Origin: Paludibacter jiangxiensis
Lineage (GTDB): Bacteria; Bacteroidota; Bacteroidia; Bacteroidales; Paludibacteraceae
Direction of reading: 5' to 3'
NCBI RefSeq assembly: GCF_001618385.1
Contig: NZ_BDCR01000004.1
Coordinates: 1 to 64,000 of the forward strand
DNA length: 64,000 bases
The position numbers and the translations under genes were made by a program. This document shows, one piece after another, positions 7,740 through 17,165 of the stretch. Every line of letters starts with the position of its first letter. The first letter of the stretch is position 1. Below the pieces are notes generated by a model. That model was not told where the DNA came from, ran no database searches, and saw only the letters and a list, made by a program, of their open reading frames with translations.

Positions 7740-10460
7740 ATGAAGAATTTTTACCCCCAGATTAATTTCGTTCAAACTGAAACGGAATTAACAACCAGAA
7801 TTACATCCTCATCTTCTGTTAACAAGCTTTTGGGCAAAACCTGTTTTTTGCGTACGTTGATTAGCTTGCTCCTGTGTTTTTATATAGGTACCTCATTTGG
7901 ACAATCGGCAGGTGACTACAGATCTGTGAATTCGGGTAACTGGACAGATCTAAGTGCATGGCAGCGATATGACGGAACCAACTGGGTTACACCAACAGCA
8001 GCACAAGGATATCCCGGGCAATATGCAGGAACCGGAGCTGTAACAATTCAAAACGGGAATAATATAGTTTTGAATGTCGTCTTTGCTTCAACTCAGACTT
8101 TTACAAGTTTAACAATAGTAGGATTAGACAGTTCCAACTGGAGTGCATTAACTATAGATGGAACACTTGGAGATTCCAAAAATCAGTTGTTTCTGTACCT
8201 CAGCCAATTAACAATAAATAATTTCGGGAGGATTATATGGATTACCAATCCTGCAGCATTAATCATCCCACAAGCTGCTGTTCTTACAATTAACGGAGGG
8301 GAATTGCGGGGCAACGCAAGTAACGGATCTCAGCGTCTTGATCTTGGAGATAAAAATACAATATTTGCTACCAGTGCCACAGGAAATGGTCCCGGCACTT
8401 ATACATTCGATCAGATTAATGCTGTTTCAACTTCATTAAATGCACTTCTTTCAGCACCATCGCCATTGTGCTATGGAGATAACATTGTTCTTACATCGGC
8501 CTATTCAATTCAGAGTAACATCGGAACCACCACACCCGGTGGATCCACACCCGGGATTGCATATTCATTATTGGAAGGCGGCACATTGTTAAGCAGCGGA
8601 ACTTGGCCTTTTGCCAACCCATTACAAACCATAAATGCAATATCTGTCAACGCGTTATCTGGGAAAGCCCCCGGCACGTACACCTACACACTGAAAATAA
8701 TCACCTATTTAGGTAGTGCAATCTTTTATAATTCCAAAGATATTACTGTCATCGTTCGGTCTTCCGGCACCTGGTTAGGTGTCACAAATACCGACTGGTT
8801 CACCGCGAGCAACTGGTGTGGAGGAGTTCCGACTTCATCCACAGATGTATATATTTCCACAGGTGTAACATATCAGCCAACTATAGTATATTCTTCATCT
8901 TTCCCGGATGGAGCTGTCTGCAAATCGCTTACTATCCATAATGGAGCAAAGGTAACCATTGCAGCAGGGTCCTCTTCAACGACCCCGGGAGGCTCTTTAA
9001 ACGTGCAAAATACAATCACAAACAATGCCGGAGTTGACGGGTTGACCATAAAAAGCGCGGCCAATTGCCCCAATGGTACACTTATATTTCATAATGCGCC
9101 ATCAGCTCCGGTATTGGCAACCGTTGAAATGTATAACAAAGCATATTACGATCCGGCAGGGCCAGCCGGATATAAATACAAATGGCAGTTCTTTGGAATT
9201 CCGCTGCAAGGTCCGGTTCCTCCTTTACCAACCTGCTACGGTTCATATGTACGTGAAAACGATGAATCGCAGCAAACTTCATCGCACACCGCAGTGTGGA
9301 CCAACGCTTCTTCGCTGAGTTCGTTCAGAGGATATGAGATTACGCAGACGTCGCCTAAAACCCTTTATTTCCAGGGACAATTGACAAACAGCAATTATGC
9401 ATATCCGATCACATGTAGTCCTTCTGGCGCGTATCCGGGCAATAATATTCTTGGAAACTCCTATACGGCAGCTATTAATATAAGCACAATGGGCTTCGGA
9501 GATAATACGGAACAGGCTGTATACTTGTATAATACCGGGTCTTTTGCAGACTGGCAATCAAATAGCGGAGGAACAGCTAATGGAACCAATCCCGGTCAGT
9601 ACACTGTTTCTACTCCCGGCACTGCCGGCACTGGTGGAATTCCGGCAGAGATTCCTTCAATGCAGGGGTTTATGGTTAAGTGTACCGCAAATAGCACCTT
9701 CACGTTCAATTATTCGTGGGTGAAGAGCAATGCTACCGTTCAACGTGTCAAAGCTTTCAGAACAAATGAGCAACCCAAAATATTCACCATCATCGACGTA
9801 CAAGGTAAGCGATATGGCGACCGCATGTGGATATTCACAGATCCTCTTTGTTCTCATACGTTTAACAACGGTTGGGACGGAAGAAAATTCCTGGGTTCAA
9901 GCCTGACTCCTCAACTGTATGCTGTAGAGCCGGATGGAAGCTACCAAATTGAAGCTGTTGATGATATAAACAATACTTGTCTGGGATTTAAACCCGGAGA
10001 GGATGCTTCATACACGCTGACATTTACCCATACAGCCAACACCTTTGACCATTATACCCAAGGTATCTATCTGGTTGATTTAGTTACCGACAAGGTCACC
10101 AATATTAGTCAAAGCGGGTCTCAGTATACATTTACAGTCTCTTCTTCCGACCCGGAGAATCGTTTCAAAATTATTACCGGAAAGACTTCGAAAATGAGTG
10201 CTTCAACTGTCTTACCAACCACATACAGTAGATCAGACATCAACGTATTTAACAATGGCAGAACAATAATCATAAATAACAATAGTAGTACATCCGGTCA
10301 ATTATCGATTTATGACATGACGGGCAGGCTGGTAGAATATATTGATTTCGGAGCAATGGAGGAGAAGATTGTGAACACACAGCTTCCTTTTGGAGTTTAT
10401 ATTGCCAAAGCATCGACAAATACAATGAAAATCACAAAACGCCTGATCATAGGAAAATAG
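7740..10460 (+). CDS. Secreted protein with T9SS type A sorting domain
   Basis: This 906-residue protein has a long N-terminal region before a hydrophobic signal segment (~35-54, ending FGQSAGDY). The sorting domain is the last ~75 residues (GQLSIYDMTGRLVEYIDF ... LPFGVYIAKA ... ITKRLIIGK). That region has the Por_Secre_tail/type A pattern, so the protein should be exported by Sec and then carried by T9SS to the surface. The body is rich in Ser, Thr, Gly and Asn, with beta-helix-like or polymorphic beta-repeat character (for example ASNWCGGVPTSSTDVYI). I recognise no enzymatic domain. The N-terminal extension of ~35 residues before the hydrophobic core is unusual, and the true start may be the later Met-poor region, but no better ATG exists nearby. 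Function unknown; adhesion or matrix protein is plausible. Confidence 0.85.
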   Translation: MKNFYPQINFVQTETELTTRITSSSSVNKLLGKTCFLRTLISLLLCFYIGTSFGQSAGDYRSVNSGNWTDLSAWQRYDGTNWVTPTAAQGYPGQYAGTGAVTIQNGNNIVLNVVFASTQTFTSLTIVGLDSSNWSALTIDGTLGDSKNQLFLYLSQLTINNFGRIIWITNPAALIIPQAAVLTINGGELRGNASNGSQRLDLGDKNTIFATSATGNGPGTYTFDQINAVSTSLNALLSAPSPLCYGDNIVLTSAYSIQSNIGTTTPGGSTPGIAYSLLEGGTLLSSGTWPFANPLQTINAISVNALSGKAPGTYTYTLKIITYLGSAIFYNSKDITVIVRSSGTWLGVTNTDWFTASNWCGGVPTSSTDVYISTGVTYQPTIVYSSSFPDGAVCKSLTIHNGAKVTIAAGSSSTTPGGSLNVQNTITNNAGVDGLTIKSAANCPNGTLIFHNAPSAPVLATVEMYNKAYYDPAGPAGYKYKWQFFGIPLQGPVPPLPTCYGSYVRENDESQQTSSHTAVWTNASSLSSFRGYEITQTSPKTLYFQGQLTNSNYAYPITCSPSGAYPGNNILGNSYTAAINISTMGFGDNTEQAVYLYNTGSFADWQSNSGGTANGTNPGQYTVSTPGTAGTGGIPAEIPSMQGFMVKCTANSTFTFNYSWVKSNATVQRVKAFRTNEQPKIFTIIDVQGKRYGDRMWIFTDPLCSHTFNNGWDGRKFLGSSLTPQLYAVEPDGSYQIEAVDDINNTCLGFKPGEDASYTLTFTHTANTFDHYTQGIYLVDLVTDKVTNISQSGSQYTFTVSSSDPENRFKIITGKTSKMSASTVLPTTYSRSDINVFNNGRTIIINNNSSTSGQLSIYDMTGRLVEYIDFGAMEEKIVNTQLPFGVYIAKASTNTMKITKRLIIGK

Positions 10461-10546
10461 TACGAATTCAAATTGCAAATCATAACAGGAACATATAACA
10501 TGGATTACTAATCAGGTGAATTTGAAACGGGGATTGATGATAAACC

Positions 10547-11284
10547 ATGAAAAAAATCTTCCGATTCAAAATGAAAACGGAAAACTATAAATATAAAATC
10601 TACACTGTAATTCTGCTTCTATTATTATCCTTATCGACAATCGCCGGAGCTGAATACCGGGGAGATGTGCCGGGTTCTCTGCTTCCCCGTTTTTTTCATT
10701 CGTTGTTTGCCAGAAAATCCGGTTCGCCAACATCGTTTACCCATACGAATAGCATCTCTTATAATTTTGCATATCTTCAACAGGGGCATATCACAACCAA
10801 AGCCAGCAAAAACACCGACAGTAGTGGGGAACAAACCGATATATGGTCTGTTAAGACTACTTCCAAACATCATTTTACATCCAAAGGATTAAAAACAGAA
10901 TCACCACAACAATCACACAATTATGTATATGCAATTGTTTCAACGAGACAGGACGATCATCTAAGTACTGCGTTGTTCGCATCAGCTATGGCTGTTTCTT
11001 TGTCTTCTTCCAAAGGTAGCACGGGTACTGAAAGTTCGGCTTCGTCAGGCATCACTTCTTTTCCTAAACCTTTTGACAAAGTCAACATATTAACATATGC
11101 TCAGTATGAAGGAGGAACTGACCCGGGTGGAGATCCCGACACGCCTCCCCTGGCAATTGGTGATGGCTTCGGTATATTGTTTCTGTTCTCCGTTTTGTAT
11201 ATGCTGCTTAAGAGAAAACAATTGTGCTTTCATAATGACGTAGCGCTTACTGACAAAAAAGAAAACACAACGCAACAGACTTAG
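10547..11284 (+). CDS. Hypothetical secreted protein with C-terminal glycine-led membrane tail
   Basis: This 245-residue protein is unrecognised. It has a signal-like hydrophobic segment (~20-35, VILLLLLSLSTIAGA), a Ser/Thr/His-rich middle, and near the C-terminus a short motif P-P-L-A-I-G-D-G-F-G leading straight into one transmembrane segment. The cluster KRKQ and ~20 polar residues follow. A second ATG at 10571 would trim eight residues and is equally plausible. The tail resembles the P-x-x-(D/G)-G-h-x-x-L plus hydrophobic plus basic ends that I recall seeing on many Bacteroidota exported proteins; that memory is not a database result. It follows the type A sorting-domain gene by 86 bp on the same strand, so co-transcription is likely. 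Membrane anchoring is the only property I can support. Confidence 0.7.
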   Translation: MKKIFRFKMKTENYKYKIYTVILLLLLSLSTIAGAEYRGDVPGSLLPRFFHSLFARKSGSPTSFTHTNSISYNFAYLQQGHITTKASKNTDSSGEQTDIWSVKTTSKHHFTSKGLKTESPQQSHNYVYAIVSTRQDDHLSTALFASAMAVSLSSSKGSTGTESSASSGITSFPKPFDKVNILTYAQYEGGTDPGGDPDTPPLAIGDGFGILFLFSVLYMLLKRKQLCFHNDVALTDKKENTTQQT

Positions 11285-11339
11285 ACGACGAAGAAGTTGA
11301 AGTAAACCCCTAAATTCTCTGAAGAGGACTTTAATACAA

Positions 11340-11382
11340 CACCCCAATCTGATTACTTTCAGGTTGGGGTGGTTTGGGTTTA
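11340..11382 (+). terminator. Strong stem-loop ending the surface-protein block
   Basis: A 13-bp stem (11340-11352 with 11359-11371, one T-G wobble) encloses a 6-nt loop and is followed by a T-rich stretch (GTTTGGGTTTA). It lies 55 bases past the 245-residue ORF. The rest of 11285-11605 holds only AT-rich leader sequence for the next gene, including a -7-like TAGATTTG at 11458 without a matching -33 element. Confidence 0.7.
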
Positions 11383-11605
11383 TACATGATAGAGATAAAT
11401 TCTGTGCAATTAATTGAATTTGTTAACATAAAAGAGGCCTATTTCAAAGGGAATTTGTAGATTTGTACAACTTATAGAATGTTTTTGAACTAGGAGTTTT
11501 ATCGTAATAAAGGATGCGTGATAGGCTCGTTTGATATTACTCGAAAGTTGTTATGTGATTTGATCATAGATTATTACGTTTAGGATGTGGAAGTAATAGA
11601 AAGTA

Positions 11606-13588
11606 ATGACGATGTTGAATTATTATTATAAAGATACGATTAGAGGCTTCTGCGATAAGAATGTCGAAACGATTATTGGAGAAATTATACTCAATAATCA
11701 ATTCGATTCTAGTTTTAATCAAAATAAGGCTTGGGAAAAACAAATTGAAATTCTAAAACCTATTGTAAGCGATTTCTCAGGAACAATCATATTCGAATTT
11801 TCTATTCCACGACTTGGTAAGCGAATTGATTGTGTATTAATAATAAACAATGTTGTGTTTGTTATTGAATTCAAGGTCGGTGAAAAAGAGTTTCTACATC
11901 ACAACTTAATACAGGTCTGGGATTATGCATTAGATTTAAAGAATTTTCATCAACCGAGTCATGATGCATTTATAGTTCCAGTGCTCATTGCAACAGAATC
12001 GAATGGATCATTCCACGAGATAAGTTTTTCCACTCACAATGATAATCTTGCATATCCTTTAAAGACAAATAAGAAAGAGTTCAAACAGCTACTTGAAACA
12101 GTTATTAATCTATATAGTAACCATGAAATAATTAATAGTGGTGAGTATGCCTCAGGGAGTTATAAACCAACACCTACGATTATCGAAGCTGCTATTTCTT
12201 TGTACAATAGCCACAGGGTGGATGAAATTACCAGAAATGATTCAGGTGCTAAAAATTTGAGAACAACCACGTCTTATATTTCGGAGGTAATTGATCACGC
12301 TAAAGCTAAAAATAAGAAGGTTATCTGTTTTGTTACAGGTGTACCTGGAGCTGGAAAAACATTGGTTGGACTTAAGGTCGCAACAGAACATCTTGACAGA
12401 TCAAATGGAAATTCTGCCGTATTTCTATCAGGCAATGGACCTTTAGTTGCAGTTTTGCAAGAAGCGCTTGTTCGTGACAAGGTAGAGAGAGATAAAGAGC
12501 TCAATATCCGAACAACTAAAGCAATTGCACGAAACAGTGTAAAAGCTTTTATCCAAATCATTCATCATTACAGAGATGCATATTTAGTTGACAAAAAAGC
12601 TCCTGATGATCACGTCGCTATTTTTGATGAAGCGCAACGTGCTTGGCATAAGGAACAAACGGTAGCTTTCATGAAGGCGAAGAAAGGTCAGGATAATTTT
12701 GATTCATCGGAGCCTGAATTTTTAATATCGTGTTTAGACCGACATCAAGATTGGGCAGTTGTAGTTTGTTTAGTTGGAGGTGGACAGGAAATTAATACAG
12801 GAGAAGCAGGTATTTCGGAATGGCTAAATGCCATTCAATGTAAATTTCCTAGTTGGGAGGTACATGTTTCACCAGAATTAAAAGACAAAGAATATAACGC
12901 ATTTGATACTATAGAAGATTTAAAAGAAACATGTAATGTTTTTTTTAAAACAGACTTGCACTTATCAGTCTCTATGCGGTCATTTAGGGCGGAAAATCTT
13001 TCATTGTTTATTAAACAAATATTAGACATTGATATTATTGGAGCTCAGAAAACATTACAACAACTTTACAATCAATATCCAATCGTATTGACAAGAGATA
13101 TTCAAAAGGCAAAAACTTGGATTAAAGAGAAGGCTAGAGGTTCAGAAAGATATGGCATAGTTGTTTCATCTCAAGCTCAGAGGCTAAAGCCTCTTGCAAT
13201 TGATGTTCGTACGCCTGTTGATCCTGTTCATTGGTTCTTGAATGACAGAGATGATATTCGTTCTTCCTATTATTTAGAAGATGTAGCTACTGAATTTCAG
13301 GTGCAAGGGTTAGAATTAGACTGGGCTTGCGTTGCTTGGGACGGCGATTTGAGATTTTCGGATGCAGGTTGGCAAGGCTATTCCTTTGTGGGAAATAAAT
13401 GGCAAAACATCCGAAAAGATGAACGAAAGAAATATCAGCTTAATGCTTATCGAGTACTATTAACTAGGGCTAGACAAGGAATGATAATTGTTATTCCAGA
13501 GGGAAACAAAGAGGATCATACAAGATTGCCAGAGTTCTATGATGAAACATTCAATTATTTCCAGAAAATTGGATTGCATGTAATATGA
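11606..13588 (+). CDS. DUF2075/Schlafen-like helicase with N-terminal nuclease-like domain
   Basis: This 660-residue protein starts at ATG 11606; an in-frame ATG two codons on is equally possible. Residues ~60-95 carry D-C-V-L-I-I-N-N-V-V-F-V-I-E-F-K-V-G, a PD-(D/E)xK-like pattern (D ... ExK). The P-loop ATPase follows with Walker A VPGAGKTLVGL near residue 247 and Walker B VAIFDEAQRAW near 339. Later helicase-like motifs include VQGLELDWACVAWDGD and RVLLTRARQGMIIVIPEG, matching DUF2075 (COG3410, Schlafen group 3-like DNA/RNA helicases). Relatives often occur in bacterial defence islands, sometimes alone. Here it stands alone between a surface-protein block and a carboxylesterase, with visibly AT-rich codons and no partner methylase. 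A solitary anti-phage or nucleic-acid-sensing role is inference; the domain call is firm. Confidence 0.88.
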   Translation: MTMLNYYYKDTIRGFCDKNVETIIGEIILNNQFDSSFNQNKAWEKQIEILKPIVSDFSGTIIFEFSIPRLGKRIDCVLIINNVVFVIEFKVGEKEFLHHNLIQVWDYALDLKNFHQPSHDAFIVPVLIATESNGSFHEISFSTHNDNLAYPLKTNKKEFKQLLETVINLYSNHEIINSGEYASGSYKPTPTIIEAAISLYNSHRVDEITRNDSGAKNLRTTTSYISEVIDHAKAKNKKVICFVTGVPGAGKTLVGLKVATEHLDRSNGNSAVFLSGNGPLVAVLQEALVRDKVERDKELNIRTTKAIARNSVKAFIQIIHHYRDAYLVDKKAPDDHVAIFDEAQRAWHKEQTVAFMKAKKGQDNFDSSEPEFLISCLDRHQDWAVVVCLVGGGQEINTGEAGISEWLNAIQCKFPSWEVHVSPELKDKEYNAFDTIEDLKETCNVFFKTDLHLSVSMRSFRAENLSLFIKQILDIDIIGAQKTLQQLYNQYPIVLTRDIQKAKTWIKEKARGSERYGIVVSSQAQRLKPLAIDVRTPVDPVHWFLNDRDDIRSSYYLEDVATEFQVQGLELDWACVAWDGDLRFSDAGWQGYSFVGNKWQNIRKDERKKYQLNAYRVLLTRARQGMIIVIPEGNKEDHTRLPEFYDETFNYFQKIGLHVI

Positions 13589-13910
13589 ATTATGGATTAA
13601 TAACCTGATTATTAGTAGTTATACGTGTTTGTAGTGTGCCTGTGGTCATTTAGTGCTAACCGATTTTCCTTCTAAGAAATCTAATCTTACGGTAGGAAAT
13701 ATTTTCCGATTATACTCAGTTTGCAGAATTATTGATTTTTGCTGTCTGCACATCACTTCCTTTTCCTTCGGAGAAAGTGCACAAAGTGCTGCTAATTTGA
13801 CCTTGATGTGCAAAAATGTTGAAAAAAAGCAAGTAAGTCAGTGAACTATTTTCTCTGATTTCTGATTTTGTTTATTTACATTTGTGCGTTTTATTAACCT
13901 TTAAAAAATC
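13589..13910. other. Intergenic region, 322 bp, mostly featureless
   Basis: I see no convincing gene here. A 63-codon open frame (13653-13844) has no family signature and poor start context. A -7-like TACATTTG at 13877-13884 lies 27 bases before the carboxylesterase start and may be its promoter, but no TTTG lies at the right distance upstream. Confidence 0.5.
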
Positions 13911-15365
13911 ATGAAGAAATTACTTTATTTATTAGTTGCATTTGTAGTTGGATATTACAATTGTGACGCGGCAAATCCTGTGCTGACGATAGAAGGCGGA
14001 CAGGTTCAGGGCGTAAAAGCCGAAATTGAAGGAGTGACTGTTTATCGTGGAATTCCGTATGCAGCACCTCCCATTAAAAACCTCCGTTGGAAGGCTCCTC
14101 AGCCGGTTATTCCATGGCAGGGCGTGAAACTTGCAGATAAATTCGGGCATCCGGGTTATCAGGCCGTTCACTATCCCGGTGGTTATACTACAGAGTGGGG
14201 CTATGGTGATGAGTCGCCTTATAGCGAAGATTGCCTTTACCTGAATGTGTGGACAAAAGCTCCCGGTAACATTGGGAAAAAGCTTCCTGTGGCTCTGTGG
14301 ATTCATGGTGGCGGTTACAGAGAAGGATGGGGTTCGGAACCTGAATTCGACGGACAGGAGTGGGCTAACAAAGATGTTGTGTTGGTTTCAATCAACTATC
14401 GTCTTGGCGTTTTCGGATTCCTGACACATCCCGAACTCTCGAAGGAAAGTCCTAACCACGTTTCAGGTAACTATGGTATCCTCGACCAGATAGAATCTCT
14501 CAAATGGATTAAGAAGAATATCGCACAGTTTGGCGGCGATCCAGATAACGTTACCATATTTGGTCAGAGCGCCGGTGCAGGTAGCGTAAAAACACTCTGC
14601 GAATCTCCGCTCGCAAGAGGCTTGTTCAAAAAAGCGATTATTATGAGTGGCGGTGGTATCACAACGACTCCGCCTCCGGCAGCAGCTCCGGGTGCACCTG
14701 CTACTATGGCTGCGTTTGCCCCTATAACTTTTGAACAGTCGGAACTCCAGACTAAGGAAATTATGGATTGGGCAGGGCTTACAAGCCTTGAAAAAATGCG
14801 CGCCGCTTCTACCGAAACCATTTATACGCTTGGAAGTCTGTATAACTCAGTGACCGGGAAACGTACCCGTATGGCTGCTATGCCTGTCGTTGATGGTTAT
14901 GTTTCACTCCAGAGCTTTGATGCTGCTGCGGTTGACAACAAACTGGCGCAGGTTCCGTACATGATTGGTTACACGTTGAACGATATGGGTAGCATGGCTC
15001 CGGGTATTGCTGAGTTCTGTCTGAACCGCGAAAAATTGGGTGGTAAGGCGTTTGCGTATGAGTTTGCCCGTCCTTTGCCAACTGATGGCAGAAGTGACGT
15101 GCTTAAGGGCGCATTTCACTCTTCCGATCTTTGGTTTGTGTTCAAGTCTCTCAAGCATTGCTGGAGACCCTGGACGGCAGGTGATTGGGATCTTTCAGAA
15201 AAGATGCTGACTGCCTGGTCGAATTTTGCCAAATACGGTAATCCTAATGGAAATGCTGGTGGCAAGTGGGCTCCTTATACCAGGGAAAATCCGAAGTTCA
15301 TGGTCTTTAAACTCGATGCAAGCGATAAAGAAAATTCAGGCATGGGCGAACCCTTAAAACCATAA
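13911..15365 (+). CDS. Type B carboxylesterase (alpha/beta hydrolase), secreted
   Basis: This 484-residue protein has an N-terminal signal peptide (MKKLLYLLVAFVVGYYNCDA). The carboxylesterase/lipase family signatures are clear: EDCLYLNVW, the oxyanion-hole stretch WIHGGGYREG, and the nucleophile elbow FGQSAGAGS near residue 220. A catalytic-His region, GAFHSSDLWFVF, lies near 400. It should hydrolyse ester bonds in the periplasm or outside the cell; the substrate is not readable. Relatives in Bacteroidota often act on plant-derived or xenobiotic esters. A Pro/Ala-rich insertion (TTPPPAAAPGAPATMAAFAP, ~245-265) lies after the nucleophile region. The gene is monocistronic, ending at a hairpin shared with the convergent EamA gene. 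Confidence 0.93.
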   Translation: MKKLLYLLVAFVVGYYNCDAANPVLTIEGGQVQGVKAEIEGVTVYRGIPYAAPPIKNLRWKAPQPVIPWQGVKLADKFGHPGYQAVHYPGGYTTEWGYGDESPYSEDCLYLNVWTKAPGNIGKKLPVALWIHGGGYREGWGSEPEFDGQEWANKDVVLVSINYRLGVFGFLTHPELSKESPNHVSGNYGILDQIESLKWIKKNIAQFGGDPDNVTIFGQSAGAGSVKTLCESPLARGLFKKAIIMSGGGITTTPPPAAAPGAPATMAAFAPITFEQSELQTKEIMDWAGLTSLEKMRAASTETIYTLGSLYNSVTGKRTRMAAMPVVDGYVSLQSFDAAAVDNKLAQVPYMIGYTLNDMGSMAPGIAEFCLNREKLGGKAFAYEFARPLPTDGRSDVLKGAFHSSDLWFVFKSLKHCWRPWTAGDWDLSEKMLTAWSNFAKYGNPNGNAGGKWAPYTRENPKFMVFKLDASDKENSGMGEPLKP

Positions 15366-15435
15366 GATTTCTGTTCTGTTCGACACTCCAATGAGGAGCA
15401 GAGCGGATGTCTAATCTTAACTTCAAATAATTACG

Positions 15436-15475
15436 GAGGCTGTTTCATTTTATGAGGCAGCCTCTGTTATTTTGT
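15436..15475. terminator. Bidirectional terminator between convergent genes
   Basis: A 13-bp stem (15436-15448 with 15452-15464, two G-T wobbles) with a 3-nt loop TTT sits between the carboxylesterase stop and the EamA stop codon (15467). The plus-strand side is followed by TGTTATTTTG, so it can terminate the esterase. Its position right after EamA's stop suggests it also serves the minus strand. Confidence 0.7.
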
Positions 15476-16360
15476 TCTGCCTGAACCGGCAAAATATTCG
15501 TTGAAAATAATGCCAACGATAATCAGTATTAAGCCGATAAAGGTGGTGGTGTATATGTGCTCTTTCAAAACCAGGTGTATGATAAAGAGTGAAGTGAATG
15601 GTGCTAAGTAACACAGTTGGTTGATAAGCACCGGATTGTTCGTTTTTTTTAGTGCAAGACTGAAAAAGATAAACGGTATGGCCATTTCAAAAGCTCCGAT
15701 ATACATGCTGGCAAGAAATCCGTTGGTTGAAGTAAGGTTTACCGGGACAAATAATGAAGCAATCAGCAGATAGACAGATCCGAACAGAAAGATGACAAAA
15801 AGATTCACCGTATTGTCGATATTTTGATTCATTTTATTGACAATCCAGAATCCGGCCCATAATAAAGCACTCAGGAAAGCCAAAAGCAGACCGGCAACAG
15901 GTATGGCTGATTGTTGGATTTGCCCTGAGCCTGCCGAAATGAGAATTACGCCTCCCAGTGACAGTGCCATGCCAATGTATTTTCTGCGCGGAATGGGCTG
16001 GTGGCTGACAATTGCTATCAGTATCAACAGCAAAATTGGCCACGAATAATTAATCGGTTGAGCAATTTGGGCCGGTAAGAGCGCATAGGCTTTAAATAGA
16101 ACAAGATAATAGATTGCAGGATTCAATAGTCCGATCAGGGCATAAAGCAACCACTGTTTTGCGGAAAGTAATGTCAGCGAACCCCATTTTGATTGAAAGG
16201 TCATGACTATTGCCAGAATGACAAGTGCCGTACAACTGGCGATGAGCAACATTTCAAAATGCGTTTGCAGTCGCAATGCCAGTTTGAAGGCGGTGGCAAC
16301 GGTTGACCAGCTTAGTACGGATAAACCGGCATATATCAGTGATTTATTTGAATCTTTCAT
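15467..16360 (-). CDS. EamA/DMT-superfamily transporter
   Basis: This 297-residue integral membrane protein has about ten predicted hydrophobic helices arranged as two repeated EamA halves (~8-140 and ~155-290). The DMT-superfamily layout is clear, for example KYIGMALSLGGVILISAG at the end of the first half and TFIGLILIIVGIIFNEY at the end of the second. Such proteins export or import small metabolites such as amino acids; the substrate is not predictable here. It is convergent with the esterase gene and divergent from the RNase H gene, and probably monocistronic. Confidence 0.9.
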   Translation of the reverse strand: MKDSNKSLIYAGLSVLSWSTVATAFKLALRLQTHFEMLLIASCTALVILAIVMTFQSKWGSLTLLSAKQWLLYALIGLLNPAIYYLVLFKAYALLPAQIAQPINYSWPILLLILIAIVSHQPIPRRKYIGMALSLGGVILISAGSGQIQQSAIPVAGLLLAFLSALLWAGFWIVNKMNQNIDNTVNLFVIFLFGSVYLLIASLFVPVNLTSTNGFLASMYIGAFEMAIPFIFFSLALKKTNNPVLINQLCYLAPFTSLFIIHLVLKEHIYTTTFIGLILIIVGIIFNEYFAGSGRTK

Positions 16361-16531
16361 TCTGTCTTATTGTTGTTGGTGTATTTGGAAAAAACAATTG
16401 CAAAAGACGGAAGAATTTTTTAGAAAAAGGCAAAAAATAATCCCAAAAAATACAAGAATCCTCTAAGGTGAGGTTTTTGGGTACGACGTGATTTTTTTGT
16501 AATTTTACTTACTGAAACAGATAAACCGGAT

Positions 16532-17158
16532 ATGGCTAAAAATAAGTTCTACGTGGTCTGGAAAGGCCGTCAAACGGGAGTGTTCGATAGTTGGGAAAGC
16601 TGCAAAGAGCAGGTTAACGGCTTTGAAGGTGCCCAGTACAAGGGCTACCCGACAGAGGCGGCTGCAAATGCAGCTTTTAAAATGAACTATTGGAAAGCTG
16701 TCGGTGCCAACCAGAAACAATCTGCGATTGCCGTTGGAGAAGGCGGAGCAAAACCAATTGTTCCAAGTTTGGCTGTAGATGCAGCTTGTAGCGGCAATCC
16801 CGGAAAAATGGAATATCGTGGCGTAGATACATCCACCGGAAGAGAAATTTTCAGACAAGGACCGTTTGAACTCGGAACGAACAATATTGGGGAATTTCTG
16901 GCTATAGTCCATGGTCTGGCTTTTCTCAAGAGCCAGAATAGCGATCTCCCGATTTACTCTGATAGTGTGAATGCTCTGGCCTGGGTGAAGGCAAAACATT
17001 GCAGAACAAAGCTGGAACGCTGCGCTAAAAATGAGGAATTGTTTCAATTGATAGAGAGAGCCGAAAACTGGTTGAAACAGAACTCTTTTTCTACCAAACT
17101 GCTGAAATGGCCAACGACAGAGTGGGGCGAAATACCGGCAGATTTCGGCCGTAAATAA
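16532..17158 (+). CDS. Ribonuclease HI family protein with viroplasmin-like N-terminal domain
   Basis: This 208-residue protein combines two modules. The N-terminal ~45 residues (KFYVVWKGRQTGVFDSWESC...GYPTEAAANAAF) form the caulimovirus viroplasmin/RNase H1 N-terminal domain that binds RNA-DNA hybrids. The RNase H fold (~70-208) shows the acidic active-site residues: Asp in LAVDAACSGNPG, Glu in NNIGEFLAIVHG, Asp in PIYSDSVNALAW and a final Asp in EIPADFGRK. It should degrade the RNA strand of RNA-DNA hybrids in the cytoplasm, for example at R-loops or Okazaki primers. The middle of the domain is somewhat diverged from E. coli RNase HI, as is typical of the Bacteroidota group. The gene ends 7 bp before the convergent beta-helix lipoprotein gene. 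Confidence 0.92.
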   Translation: MAKNKFYVVWKGRQTGVFDSWESCKEQVNGFEGAQYKGYPTEAAANAAFKMNYWKAVGANQKQSAIAVGEGGAKPIVPSLAVDAACSGNPGKMEYRGVDTSTGREIFRQGPFELGTNNIGEFLAIVHGLAFLKSQNSDLPIYSDSVNALAWVKAKHCRTKLERCAKNEELFQLIERAENWLKQNSFSTKLLKWPTTEWGEIPADFGRK

Positions 17159-17165
17159 AAATGGT

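Noticed and set aside
13653-13844. A 63-codon open frame between the helicase and esterase genes
   Set aside because: Poor start context, low complexity and no family features.
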